Of a stretch of 64,000 nt of DNA, positions 1-9,020 are shown piece by piece; the stretch's first letter is position 1, and the number at the start of each line of letters is the position of its first letter. The position numbers were made by a program, and so were the translations under genes. The stretch is taken from positions 124,001 to 188,000 of the forward strand of contig NZ_BSTQ01000009.1 of assembly GCF_030269605.1 (NCBI RefSeq), read 5' to 3'. A model generated the notes under the pieces. It was not told where the DNA came from and searched no databases. It saw nothing but the letters and a program-made list of their open reading frames with translations. Source of the stretch: Lentzea sp. NBRC 105346 (GTDB lineage Bacteria; Actinomycetota; Actinomycetes; Mycobacteriales; Pseudonocardiaceae).

Positions 1-873
<873 letters not shown>

Positions 874-877
<4 letters not shown>

Positions 878-2112
878 AGGTCGTGGTGATCGGGGCCGGA
901 ATCGCCGGCCTGCTGGTGGCGCACGTGATCGGCGGCGACGTCGTGGTGCTGGAACGCGACAAGCTGTCCGACGAACCCCGTTATCGCGCCGGGGTGCCGC
1001 AGGGCAGGCACGTGCACGGGTTGCTCGTGCGCGGTGCGGAGATCATGGAGGACCTGCTTCCCGGTCTGCGTCAGGAGCTGGTGGCGGCCGGGGCGTACCT
1101 GACCGACGCGGGCGACGCGCGGTTGCTCAACACACACGGCTGGGCCGCCGGAGGCCGGACCGGACTGCCGCTGCTCACGGTCACCCGTCCACTGCTGGAG
1201 ACGCACATCCGCCGCCGCGTCACCGCCAAGGTGCTCGACGGTGTGCACGTGACCGGCCTGTCGTTCAGCGGATCCACTGTGGATGGTGTGCTGACCGGTG
1301 ACGGCCGGATCGACGCCGACCTCGTGGTCGACGCCTCCGGCCGTTCGTCGAAGCTGGCGACGTGGCTCGCGGCGGCCGGAGTCGTTGTGCCGCAACCATC
1401 CGTGGTCGACTCACGCACCGGCTACGCGACCCGCCTCTACACCGCGCCACCGGACTTTCCGGCGGTGCTCGCCGAGTCGTTGTCCGCGCCGAGCACCCCG
1501 CGCGGCTGCGCCGTGATGCGGGTCGAGGGCGACCGGCTGATGGTGACCGCGCAGGGCGCCGGTGGCGACCACCCGCCGCGCGATCCCTCGGGGTACCAGG
1601 AGTTCCTGGAGTCGTTGCGGCTGCCGGTCGCCGAGATGTTGCGACCGGCCGAACCCCTGTCGCCCGTGTACCTGTTCGCCCGGACCGCCAGCCGCCGCAA
1701 CGCGTTCGAGGACACCCGCTCGTGGCCCGGCGGCCTGGTCGCGATCGGCGACGCCGTCTGTTCGTTCAACCCGGTGTACGGGCAGGGGATGACCGTGGCC
1801 GCGATGGAGGCGCTGCTGTTCCGGCGGCACCAAGACTTCAGTGCCGCGGGGTGCGTTTCCTTTCAACGCAGGATCGCCAGGACCACGCGGTCGTCGTGGC
1901 TGTTGTCGAGCGGCGCCGACCGGGGCTGGGTCGGTGACGCCCGGCCGGGTCCGGCTTCCCGCGTGTTCGCCTGGTACATGAAGAAGTGGCAGATCGCGAT
2001 CACCCGTGACGCCGACATGTTCCGCCGGTTCATCCGCGTGGTGAACATGGTCGCCGGACCCGCCACTCTGCTGAGCCCTGTCGTGTTCCGCAGGCTCATG
2101 GTCTCCCACTAG
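874..2112 (+). CDS. FAD-dependent oxidoreductase/monooxygenase
   Basis: A 412-aa flavoprotein. The GTG at 874 is chosen because it puts the Rossmann motif VVVIGAGIAGLL at the very N terminus; an in-frame TTG at 850 would add eight unlikely residues. The segment GVPQGRHVHGLLVRG and the downstream GDAVCSFNPVYGQGM (second FAD motif) place it in the group of FAD hydroxylases and reductases related to geranylgeranyl reductases and halogenase-like enzymes. I do not see the halogenase WxWxIP motif. It follows another FAD enzyme on the same strand and ends opposite a convergent epoxide hydrolase, with a strong hairpin between them. Substrate unknown. Confidence 0.8.
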
Positions 2113-2325
2113 GCGCATTGCGTGGAGTAGAACCGCGTCGCCCACCGATCGGCAGGTCGCGCAGGAGGTCGGCCGCCGCCGGCGCGGCCAGGCGGTTCAG
2201 CAGACGCGAGAGGACGCGCGGCGGTACTCGAGGTGGGTCGGGTCGATGGGCGTCGGCATCGAGAAGTGCCGCCCCGCACGCCGAACCGGGGCACCTCGAA
2301 GTTCACCTCGACGTAGCCCAGCACG
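2113..2325 (-). pseudogene. Decayed gene remnant, possibly Rieske-oxygenase-like
   Basis: No intact gene fills this gap, but the minus strand carries protein-like fragments in successive frames: LGYVEVNFEVPRFGV, then HFSMPTPIDPTHLEYR, then RLLNRLAAPAAADLLRDLP. The middle piece resembles the 'PTPID.TH' stretch near the C terminus of Rieske-type proteins, and the order fits one gene broken by frameshifts. The 5' part is missing at the hairpin that starts at 2327. The identification is tentative. Confidence 0.3.
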
Positions 2326-2326
2326 C

Positions 2327-2380
2327 CGCCGCCCTACCCGGACATCGCCTGGTGGTGGCGATACGCCGGGTAGGGCGGCG
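2327..2380. terminator. Long hairpin between convergent genes
   Basis: Arms CGCCGCCCTACCCGG (2327-2341) and CCGGGTAGGGCGGCG (2366-2380) are perfect 15-bp complements. A second small hairpin (ATCGCC/GGCGAT) sits in the loop. It lies just beyond the epoxide hydrolase stop (2391) and downstream of the FAD gene, so it may act as a terminator in both directions. No T-run follows. Confidence 0.55.
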
Positions 2381-2390
2381 GGGACCCGCG

Positions 2391-3515
2391 TCAGGAGCGG
2401 AAGAAGGTGCGCAGGTCGCCGACGAGGACGTCCGGGCGCTCCATCGCCGCGAAGTGCCCGCCGTCGGGAAACTCCGACCAGTGCACGATGTTCGAGTTGT
2501 CCCGGGCCGCGAACGCCCGGATCGTCTTGAAGTCGTCGGCGAAGACGGCGACCCCGGTGCGTGACGGGTTGACCTCCGGCTCGCGCGCCGCCTTCGTCTC
2601 CTCGAAGTGGTAGCGCCCGGCGGTCGCCTGGGTGTTGGTGAACCAGTACAGCGACACCTGGGTGAGGATCTGCTCGGTCGTCATCAGACTCGTGCCGTTG
2701 CCGAAGTTGTTGAACAGCTCGCTGTACGCCAGCTGCCCGACCGGTGAGTCGGCGATGCCGGCGGCGACGGTCTGCGGGCGCGTCCCGTTCATCTGGTTGT
2801 AGCCGCCGACGGACTGGAACCACTGCAGGTGCTCGAGTGCGGCGTAGTCCTTGGGCTCGAGGTGCTCGAACTCGGCGGGGTCGCCGGACGGGAACGAGAA
2901 CAGCTGCAGCACGTGCAGGCCGAGGAAACCCTCCGGCTGCAGGATCCCGAGCTCGCGGGAGATCATCGCGCCGGCGTCACTGCCGTGCGCGCCATAGGAG
3001 TCGTACCCGAGCCGCCGCATCAGCTGGTCGAACGTCTCCGCGACCCGCCGCATCGTCCAGCCGCGGCCGACCAGCGGTGTGCTGTACCCGAAGCCGGGAA
3101 TCGAAGGCACGACAACGGAGAACGCGTCCGCCGCGTCGCCGCCGTGGGCGACCGGGTCGGTGAGCGGGCCGATCATGTCGAGGAAGTCGGCGAACGAGCC
3201 GGGGTAGCTGTGCAGGAGCAGCAACGGCGTCGCGTTCTTTTCCTTCGACGGCACGTGGATGAAGTGGACGGTCTGGCCGTCGATCTCGGTGAGGTAGTGC
3301 GGGAACCGGTTCATCCGCGCTTCCTGGGCGCGCCAGTCGAACTTGGTCCGCCAGTGGTCGACGGTCTCGCCGAGGTAGCTGTTCGGGGTGCCGTACTCCC
3401 AGTCGTCGGTGGGCGCGGGCCGCGGCAGGCGGGTGCGGGCGAGGCGCTCGTCCAGGTCGTTCAGGTCGGCCTGCGGGACGTCGATGCGGAAGGGGCGGAT
3501 CTCGTTGTTCGTCAT
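2391..3515 (-). CDS. Epoxide hydrolase (alpha/beta-hydrolase, microsomal-type N-terminal region)
   Basis: A 374-aa protein starting MTNNEIRPFRIDVP. The N-terminal region (RIDVPQADLNDLDERLARTR, then DWEYGTPNSYLGETVDHW) is the EHN domain of microsomal-type epoxide hydrolases, which opens epoxides to diols. HSYPGS (102-107) is the oxyanion-hole motif, usually HGWPGS. The nucleophile is Asp180 in HGSDAGA, and the catalytic His lies in the C-terminal GGHFAAMERPDVLV. An ATG at 3515 is used; a much longer open frame upstream is only antisense to the WYL gene. It diverges from that regulator across a 51-bp gap holding a palindrome, so it is very probably that regulator's target. Natural substrate unknown. 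Confidence 0.9.
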   Translation of the reverse strand: MTNNEIRPFRIDVPQADLNDLDERLARTRLPRPAPTDDWEYGTPNSYLGETVDHWRTKFDWRAQEARMNRFPHYLTEIDGQTVHFIHVPSKEKNATPLLLLHSYPGSFADFLDMIGPLTDPVAHGGDAADAFSVVVPSIPGFGYSTPLVGRGWTMRRVAETFDQLMRRLGYDSYGAHGSDAGAMISRELGILQPEGFLGLHVLQLFSFPSGDPAEFEHLEPKDYAALEHLQWFQSVGGYNQMNGTRPQTVAAGIADSPVGQLAYSELFNNFGNGTSLMTTEQILTQVSLYWFTNTQATAGRYHFEETKAAREPEVNPSRTGVAVFADDFKTIRAFAARDNSNIVHWSEFPDGGHFAAMERPDVLVGDLRTFFRS

Positions 3516-3535
3516 GACACAGACGTTAGAAGCCT

Positions 3536-3558
3536 TATAGGAACACTTGGTTCCTATA
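3536..3558. promoter_or_regulatory. Perfect palindromic operator with divergent -10 elements
   Basis: TATAGGAAC (3536-3544) and GTTCCTATA (3550-3558) form a perfect 9-bp inverted repeat with a 5-bp spacer, in the 51-bp gap between the epoxide hydrolase and the WYL regulator. TATACT (3555-3560) reads as a -10 box six bases before the regulator's GTG at 3567, suggesting a leaderless mRNA. On the other strand TATAAG overlaps the opposite arm about 20 bases before the hydrolase ATG. A protein bound here would block both promoters. Confidence 0.7.
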
Positions 3559-3566
3559 CTTCCAAG

Positions 3567-4568
3567 GTGCTCGAAACTTCTTCTCGGCTGCTCGCGCTGC
3601 TGGCCCTGATGCAGTCCCGGCCGGCGTGGCCGGGCTCGGAGCTGGCCGAGCGGCTGAACGTCAGCGGGCGGACGATCCGCAACGACATCGACCGGCTGCG
3701 CGAGCTCGGCTACCCGGTGGAGGCCGTGCGCGGACCCGCCGGGTACTACCAGCTGGGTGCGGGCGCGAAGCTGCCGCCGTTGCTGCTCGACGACGAGGAG
3801 GCCGTGGCCGTCGCGATCGGACTGCGCGCCGGGCGCGGGGTCGCGGGCATCGAGGACAGCGCCGCGCGGGCGTTGACGAAACTCGAACAGGTGCTGCCGC
3901 ACCGGCTGCGCCGCCAGGTGAGCGCGTTGCACCAGGCGACGTCGGAGGGACCGGCGAACACCGGCAGCAACGTCGAGGACCCGGTGGTGGACGCGACCGT
4001 GCTCGCGACGATCGCGGCGGCGGTCCGGGACAGCGAGCTGATCCGGTTCGACTACACCGGACCGGCTCGCTCCGAGCCGCAGCGCAACGACGCCTCCGCG
4101 CCGTTCGGGGACTGGCCGGTGCTCGTGGAGCCCTACCGGCTGGTGAGCTGGGAGCGGCACTGGTACCTCGTCGCGCGCGGACCGGAGACGGGCGCATGGC
4201 ACACCTACCGCGTCGACTGGATCTCGCTGCGGATGGCGACCGGTCGCCGGTTCACGCCGAACCCGCTGCCGGGCGGGGACTACACGGGTTTCGTGCTGCG
4301 GGACGTGGCCGTGGCCGGGTGGCGGGTGCACGCGCGGATCACCGTGCACGCACCCGCGGAGGCCGTGCTGGCGCGGATCAACCCGGCCGTCGGTGTGGTC
4401 GAGGCGGTGGACGCCACGACGTCGGTGCTCGTGACCGGGGCGGACAGCCTGGAGCTGATCGCCGTCTACATCGGAATGCTCGGGCTCGACTTCCGCGTCA
4501 CCGAGCCGGCCGCTCTCGTCGAACACCTTCGCGTGCTCGGCAGCCGGTATCTCCGCGCCGTCGAGTAG
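3567..4568 (+). CDS. WYL-domain transcriptional regulator (DeoR-like HTH)
   Basis: A 333-aa regulator beginning MLETSSRLLALLALMQSRPA. Residues 1-60 are a winged helix of the HTH_11 type (GSELAERLNVSGRTIRNDID). The central part (LDDEEAVAVAIGLRAG) and the WYL domain (ERHWYLVARGPETGAWHTYRVDWI) follow, with a C-terminal WCX-like extension. Such proteins sense small ligands through the WYL domain and act as repressors or activators. The GTG at 3567 is chosen because the HTH starts there; an extended upstream frame is antisense to the hydrolase. It is divergent from the epoxide hydrolase and likely controls it and itself through the palindrome at 3536-3558. Confidence 0.9.
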   Translation: MLETSSRLLALLALMQSRPAWPGSELAERLNVSGRTIRNDIDRLRELGYPVEAVRGPAGYYQLGAGAKLPPLLLDDEEAVAVAIGLRAGRGVAGIEDSAARALTKLEQVLPHRLRRQVSALHQATSEGPANTGSNVEDPVVDATVLATIAAAVRDSELIRFDYTGPARSEPQRNDASAPFGDWPVLVEPYRLVSWERHWYLVARGPETGAWHTYRVDWISLRMATGRRFTPNPLPGGDYTGFVLRDVAVAGWRVHARITVHAPAEAVLARINPAVGVVEAVDATTSVLVTGADSLELIAVYIGMLGLDFRVTEPAALVEHLRVLGSRYLRAVE

Positions 4569-4577
4569 GCCTTGAGC

Positions 4578-4808
4578 TCAGTCGTTCATGCAGGTGTTGC
4601 CGTAGGCGGGGTTCAGGATGCCGACGACGTTCACGGTGATGCCGCAGACGTTGACCGGAACGTGGATCGGAGCCTTGATGTTGGTGCCGGCCACGACGCC
4701 GGGCGAGTCCCATGCGTCTCCGGGGGCGTAGGCGCCCGCGTTGGCTGCGGGAGCGGCGAGCATGGTGACCGCGGCCCCCAGGAGGGCGGCCTTTCCGATG
4801 GTACGCAT
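4578..4808 (-). CDS. Short chaplin (secreted amyloid-like surface protein)
   Basis: A 76-aa protein with a Sec signal peptide (MRTIGKAALLGAAVTMLAAP, cleavage near ANAGA) and one chaplin domain. The domain shows the family pattern: DSPGVVAGTNIKAPIHVPVN, then VCGITVNVVGILNPAYGN and TCMND, with the two conserved cysteines. Short chaplins assemble on the outside of aerial hyphae and spores and make them hydrophobic. It ends 9 bp from the WYL regulator stop, tail to tail. This points to a sporulating or aerial-mycelium-forming actinomycete. Confidence 0.9.
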   Translation of the reverse strand: MRTIGKAALLGAAVTMLAAPAANAGAYAPGDAWDSPGVVAGTNIKAPIHVPVNVCGITVNVVGILNPAYGNTCMND

Positions 4809-4979
4809 GGCCCGATCTTTGCGGCCAAACAGTCGTGCCGTCGATAGGCCAAGAGCGTGAAGATCGAAAATCCGCCCAGGGTGTGGCGGTCGTCATATCC
4901 GCCAATTGGGACGACCCCTAGTCCGGGTGCTGGCCGTGATCTCCTGCGACGGCCACGAGCGAAACGGCAGGAACCGCCG

Positions 4980-5714
4980 ATGACTATCACGACTGACCGG
5001 GCAACCGTGCCCACTACGGCCACGACCAAGAGGCGCCCGTGGTGGCGCCACCCGTGGACCGCCGTCGCGGTGATCGTCGTGGCGTTCATCCTCTTCGCCT
5101 TGTTCCCGTACGTGACCTTCGACCCCAGCCGGTCACGGATCCCGCTGCGGGGCGACATCCCGCTCTACTACCCGGTCCTCATCTTCCACATCTTCACGGC
5201 GACCGTCGCGGTGATCTGCGCCTGCCTGCGGATCTCGCCCTGGTTCAAGCGGCGCTACCCGTCGGCTTTCCGGGTCAGCGAAGCAATCTACGTCTTCGCC
5301 GGGGTCATTCCCTCCGGCATCTCCGCCCTCGCGATCGGCGCGGTCAGCTCGTTCGGCCCGATCACCAGGACCAGCCACATCCTGGTGGCCACGCTGTGGC
5401 TCGTCTGCACGATCAAGGGCTACCGGCTCGGCCGGCGGGGTGAGGTGGACGAGCAGCAGCGGTGGATGTGGCGCAGCTACGTCCTGACGGCGGCGGCCAT
5501 CACCAACCGGATGTGGGCCATCATGTTCCTGCTGGTGTTCACCCCGCAGCTGGACTCGCTCTTCGGTGGCAACGAGAAGGTCATGCTGCAGACGATCTCG
5601 AGCATGGCGGCCTTCCTGAGCTGGACCGTCCCGTTGATCATCCTGCAGTGGTGGCTGGACAACCGGGACGCCGCCGCGCGCCGCCAGCACCTGGCTGGAC
5701 TGAACGGGTCATAG
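4980..5714 (+). CDS. DUF2306-type integral membrane protein
   Basis: A 244-aa membrane protein. The ATG at 4980 has a GCAGGA ribosome site ahead of it and gives a short hydrophilic N terminus; the frame continues open to 4857 but that part looks non-coding. About six hydrophobic segments are visible, starting TAVAVIVVAFILFALFPYV and including the second helix YYPVLIFHIFTATVAVICAC. Histidines in HIFTAT and TSHILVATLW sit in or near helices, as in this family, whose biochemical role is not known. It stands alone between a chaplin and a secreted LVIVD protein. Confidence 0.75.
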   Translation: MTITTDRATVPTTATTKRRPWWRHPWTAVAVIVVAFILFALFPYVTFDPSRSRIPLRGDIPLYYPVLIFHIFTATVAVICACLRISPWFKRRYPSAFRVSEAIYVFAGVIPSGISALAIGAVSSFGPITRTSHILVATLWLVCTIKGYRLGRRGEVDEQQRWMWRSYVLTAAAITNRMWAIMFLLVFTPQLDSLFGGNEKVMLQTISSMAAFLSWTVPLIILQWWLDNRDAAARRQHLAGLNGS

Positions 5715-5795
5715 GACGTATGACATCTTCCTAACCGTGTAATCGGGACATAAAGTGCGGCCGACTGGGGGACCACCCAACTCCCGGAGGCAGTT

Positions 5796-7694
5796 ATGCG
5801 GGGTCAACGAAGACATCGCATGTCCCTACTCGGCGTGAGCGTGCTGGTACTCGGCGGGCTCACCGCGGGGATCGCGGACGCCCATCCCGAACACGGAGGC
5901 GGCCGCGAGGACTTTCCTGGTGAAGGTGTCGCCGACGGCATCTACAAGCAGCACAACGGCGACGAGGGCCACCTGCCGCCGGTCAACCGCAATGTCCAGC
6001 TCGTTGGCAAGGGCGAGGTGACCAACCCCGCCGGGACCGGCAACACCGGCCGCGTCGCCGACGTCACCGCGTTCGGCGACTACGCCTACCTGAACGCGTT
6101 CCGCGAACCGACGTGCCAGAAGACCGGCGTGCACGTCATGGACATCTCCAACCCGGCGGCACCGGTCGAGGTCACCAGCGCGTTCATCCCGACCAGCGAT
6201 GGCTCCTACGTCGGTGAGGGCATCCAGGTCGAGCACATCGACAACGCGTTCTTCACGGGCGACCTCCTGGCGCACCAGAACGAGACGTGTCCCGGCGCGA
6301 CCCCGGCACCCCCGAACCTCGGCGGCATCTCGCTGTGGGACGTCACCGATCCACGCCACCCCAAGCCGGTCACGCTGCACACCGGTGACTTCACCAACCC
6401 GGCGGGCGGCACGGACGCCGCGCCGAACCAGACCCACAGCATGCGCATGTGGACGAACACCGGTGACAAGAAGACCTACGTGGTCCTGGTCGACGACGAG
6501 GAGCTGACCGACGTCGACATCATGGACATCACCGACCCGTACCACCCGGTGATGGTCAACGACGAGCTGGACCTCAGTGAACTGTTCGGCGTCGACCAGC
6601 CGGCGCCGGCCAACCTGACGTCGATCTTCAGCCACGACATGATGATCACGAAGATCGGTCAGCGCTACGTGATGAACATGAACTACTGGGACGGCGGCTA
6701 CGTCCTGCTCGACGTCACCGATCCGCGGCCCGGCAAGGTCACGCTGATCGCCGAGAGCGACTACGCGCTGCTGGACGAGGAACGGCTGGCGCGCGGTCAG
6801 CAGATCTCGCCCGAGGGCAACTCGCACCAGTCCGAGCTGTCGCCGAACAAGAAGTTCCTGCTGGGCACCGACGAGGACTTCAACCCGTTCCGGGTCACCG
6901 CGAAGATCGACTCCGGGCCGTACGCGGGCACCGAGTACGTCGCGACCCAGGCCAGCGACACCCCGCGGATCGACGAGAACACGACGATCAGCGGGCCGAC
7001 CACCTACGTCGGTGACGCCTGCGCCGCGCTACCCGCGGGCACCGGTACGGCGCTGGTGGAACGCGGCACGTGCGCGTTCCAGGTCAAACTCGACAACATC
7101 GTCGCCGCCGGGTACACGTCCGGCATCGTGTTCCAGAACGTCCGGGGCGACTGCCTCGGGCAGGTCACCATGCTGGCCGCCGGCAACATCCCGTTCGTGT
7201 TCGTCAACCGCACCACCGGGCTGAAGCTGCTCGGCGTCGCGGGCGTCACCGACGCCAACGCCTGCACGACGGCCACGCCCGCCGGGGCGACCGGCAACGC
7301 CACGACCATCAAGGCCGTGTTCGACGGATGGGGTTACGTCCGGCTCTTCGGCGTGAACGTCCCGAAGACCGGGGCGGGGTCGATCTCGCAGATCGACACC
7401 TACTCGATCCCCGAGGCGCAGGACCCGGCGTACGCGCGCGGCTTCGGCGACCTTTCGGTGCACGAGGTCGCGATGGACCCGGACAACAGCCGGATCGCCT
7501 ACATCTCGTACTACGCGGGCGGTTTCCGCGTCGTCGAGTACGGCACGGGTGGCATCCAGGAAGTCGGTGCCTTCATCGACCAGGGAGGCAACAACTTCTG
7601 GGGCGTCGAGGTCTGGCGTGACGAGACCGGGCAGAAGTACGTGCTCGCCAGCGACCGCGACTTCGGCCTCTACGTGTTCCGGTACAACGGCTGA
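5796..7694 (+). CDS. Secreted LVIVD-repeat protein with PA domain
   Basis: A 632-aa exported protein; CGGAGG precedes the ATG. Signal peptide about residues 1-29 (SLLGVSVLVLGGLTAGIADA). Repeats of the LVIVD type follow, for example GVHVMDISNPAAPVEVTS, GISLWDVTDPRHPKPV and VDIMDITDPYHPVMVN, which usually form a beta-propeller. Residues ~405-500 form a protease-associated (PA) domain (TGTALVERGTCAFQVKLDNI, then GIVFQNVRGDC), inserted within the propeller series before the last repeats. Function unknown; likely a cell-surface or extracellular binding protein. It is followed by a strong terminator and is probably monocistronic. A related secreted LVIVD protein lies at 60264. Confidence 0.85.
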   Translation: MRGQRRHRMSLLGVSVLVLGGLTAGIADAHPEHGGGREDFPGEGVADGIYKQHNGDEGHLPPVNRNVQLVGKGEVTNPAGTGNTGRVADVTAFGDYAYLNAFREPTCQKTGVHVMDISNPAAPVEVTSAFIPTSDGSYVGEGIQVEHIDNAFFTGDLLAHQNETCPGATPAPPNLGGISLWDVTDPRHPKPVTLHTGDFTNPAGGTDAAPNQTHSMRMWTNTGDKKTYVVLVDDEELTDVDIMDITDPYHPVMVNDELDLSELFGVDQPAPANLTSIFSHDMMITKIGQRYVMNMNYWDGGYVLLDVTDPRPGKVTLIAESDYALLDEERLARGQQISPEGNSHQSELSPNKKFLLGTDEDFNPFRVTAKIDSGPYAGTEYVATQASDTPRIDENTTISGPTTYVGDACAALPAGTGTALVERGTCAFQVKLDNIVAAGYTSGIVFQNVRGDCLGQVTMLAAGNIPFVFVNRTTGLKLLGVAGVTDANACTTATPAGATGNATTIKAVFDGWGYVRLFGVNVPKTGAGSISQIDTYSIPEAQDPAYARGFGDLSVHEVAMDPDNSRIAYISYYAGGFRVVEYGTGGIQEVGAFIDQGGNNFWGVEVWRDETGQKYVLASDRDFGLYVFRYNG

Positions 7695-7703
7695 TCACTC
7701 CGT

Positions 7704-7743
7704 CCCGCGATAGGTCGAACAGCACTGTTCGACCTATCGCGGG
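7704..7743 (+). terminator. Hairpin terminator after LVIVD/PA gene
   Basis: CCCGCGATAGGTCGAACAG (7704-7722) pairs perfectly with CTGTTCGACCTATCGCGGG (7725-7743), a near loop-less 18-19 bp stem starting ten bases after the stop codon. No long T-run, as usual in GC-rich actinobacteria. Confidence 0.75.
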
Positions 7744-7778
7744 TTCAGGCCGGCCACGCTCGCGGGTCTGCGGCCCGG

Positions 7779-7982
7779 CTAGGCGGCGCCGCGCCGGCGG
7801 CGGGGCAGGAACCACATGTAGACGCCGGTGCCCATGAGGACGAACAGCGGGAGCAGGGGCACATAGGACACCCACACCGCCGAGCTCTTCAGGGTCAGCG
7901 CGACGGCCGTGAAGACGACGGTCGCCATGAAGAACATGCTCGTCCAGCGGTGGAACCTGCGGATTCCCTTGTTGCCGCTCAT
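7779..7982 (-). CDS. Small two-helix membrane protein
   Basis: A 67-aa protein starting MSGNKGIRRFHRWTSMFFMA. Two hydrophobic helices (about residues 13-28 and 36-57) flank a short loop, and the tail is strongly basic (LPRRRRGAA). The upstream in-frame extension to 8078 is rejected because it is hydrophilic, proline-rich and overlaps the operator of the next gene. I do not recognise a named family; such small proteins often accompany redox or transport systems. Function unknown. Confidence 0.6.
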   Translation of the reverse strand: MSGNKGIRRFHRWTSMFFMATVVFTAVALTLKSSAVWVSYVPLLPLFVLMGTGVYMWFLPRRRRGAA

Positions 7983-8070
7983 CTTTCCCGCCCTCCAGGT
8001 CGTTGGCTTGCCGAGGTCAACGCTAGAAGCGGGAGGTCCCGGCGTGCTTCTCGATTCCTGACCGGGTTGC

Positions 8071-8122
8071 ACTGACACCGGTTCGCCGGCCGGTGTCAGT
8101 GCCGTGACAGCCGGGTGTCCGG
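8071..8122 (+). promoter_or_regulatory. SARP-type operator (heptads at 11-bp period) for the DUF4097 gene
   Basis: ACTGACACCGG (8071-8081) and CCGGTGTCAGT (8090-8100) make a perfect 11-bp inverted repeat. Starting in its right arm, three direct heptads lie exactly 11 bp apart: TGTCAGT at 8094, TGACAGC at 8105 and TGTCCGG at 8116. This is the layout bound by SARP-type winged helices. The last heptad ends 45 bases before the ATG at 8168. The same layout recurs at 12065-12115, before the P450 gene. Confidence 0.7.
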
Positions 8123-8167
8123 CGTGGTGGCGAATGTGGGCGCAACAACCGACAAGGGAGACACGAG

Positions 8168-8995
8168 ATGTCCACGTTCACCACGCCAGAGCCGATCACC
8201 GCTTCGCTGACCACCGCGGGCGCCCGCGTGCGGATCGCCGCGAGCGACCGCGCGGATACGGTGGTCCGGGTAGAGCCCGTCAACAGCGCGAGCTCTCACG
8301 ACGTGAAGGTCGCCGAGAAGACCAAGGTCGATTTCTCCGGCGGTGTGCTGACGGTCAAGACGACCAAGTCCGGTGGCCAGAACGGTTCGGTCGCCATCAC
8401 GATCGAGCTCCCGGCCGGATCCGGGCTGGACCTGAACACCGCGTGGACGGAGGTCCAGGCCGACGGCGTGCTCGGCGAGTGCGCGGTCAACATCGGGTCC
8501 GGGCAGGTTCGGCTCGACCGCGTGGCCACGCTGCGGGGCAACCTCGGGACGGGCGGGATCGCGGTCGGTCACGTCGCCGGGAAGGTCGACCTGGAGGGCG
8601 GCTCGGCCGGGGTGCGGATCGGTGAGGCCGAAGGCGCCGTCAGGTACGAGGGCACGTCCGGCAAGGTCTGGATCGGCCACGCCCGCGCCGACGTCGACCT
8701 CGGCGGTTCGAGCGGCAGCTTCGACATCGGCCGGGCGGACGGCGGTGTCGTCGCCAAGGCGGCGAACTGTCCTATCCGGATCGGCCGGGTCACGCGCGGC
8801 CAGGTGGAGCTGATGAACGCCTCCGGCGGCATCGAGATCGGCGTCAGCGCCGGCACCGCCGCCGTGATCGACGCGAAGAGCACGAAGGGTCTGGTACGCA
8901 GCTCCGTTCCCGTGCCGGACAACGCGGGCGATTCCGTCCAGGTCTACGCCCGCACGCGGCTCGACGACATCGTCATCCAACCCGCCACGGTGTGA
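8168..8995 (+). CDS. DUF4097-family beta-strand repeat protein
   Basis: A 275-aa protein with no signal peptide, starting MSTFTTPEPITASLTTAGAR. It is made of short repeats of the kind GKVWIGHARADVDLGGSSG and GSFDIGRADGGVVAKA, which form a right-handed beta-solenoid in DUF4097/adhesin-like proteins. AGGGAG-like ribosome site before ATG 8168. It is followed after 25 bp by an AfsR-like regulator, a gene pairing I have seen often in actinobacteria. Role unknown; since it is cytoplasmic it may be a partner or target of the regulator. Its promoter carries the operator at 8071-8122. Confidence 0.85.
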   Translation: MSTFTTPEPITASLTTAGARVRIAASDRADTVVRVEPVNSASSHDVKVAEKTKVDFSGGVLTVKTTKSGGQNGSVAITIELPAGSGLDLNTAWTEVQADGVLGECAVNIGSGQVRLDRVATLRGNLGTGGIAVGHVAGKVDLEGGSAGVRIGEAEGAVRYEGTSGKVWIGHARADVDLGGSSGSFDIGRADGGVVAKAANCPIRIGRVTRGQVELMNASGGIEIGVSAGTAAVIDAKSTKGLVRSSVPVPDNAGDSVQVYARTRLDDIVIQPATV

Positions 8996-9020
8996 GCCCG
9001 CGCCTGGCAGGATCGGATGG

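Noticed and set aside
2391-4526. 711-codon epoxide hydrolase form and, on the other strand, a 579-codon form of the WYL gene from 2829
   Set aside because: The extra N-terminal parts of both are antisense to the other gene; the family starts are at 3515 and 3567.
8041-8167. Attachment site or mobile-element end suggested by the inverted repeat
   Set aside because: The same layout recurs before the P450 gene with fixed spacing to the start codon, so it is an operator; no integrase or transposase is near.
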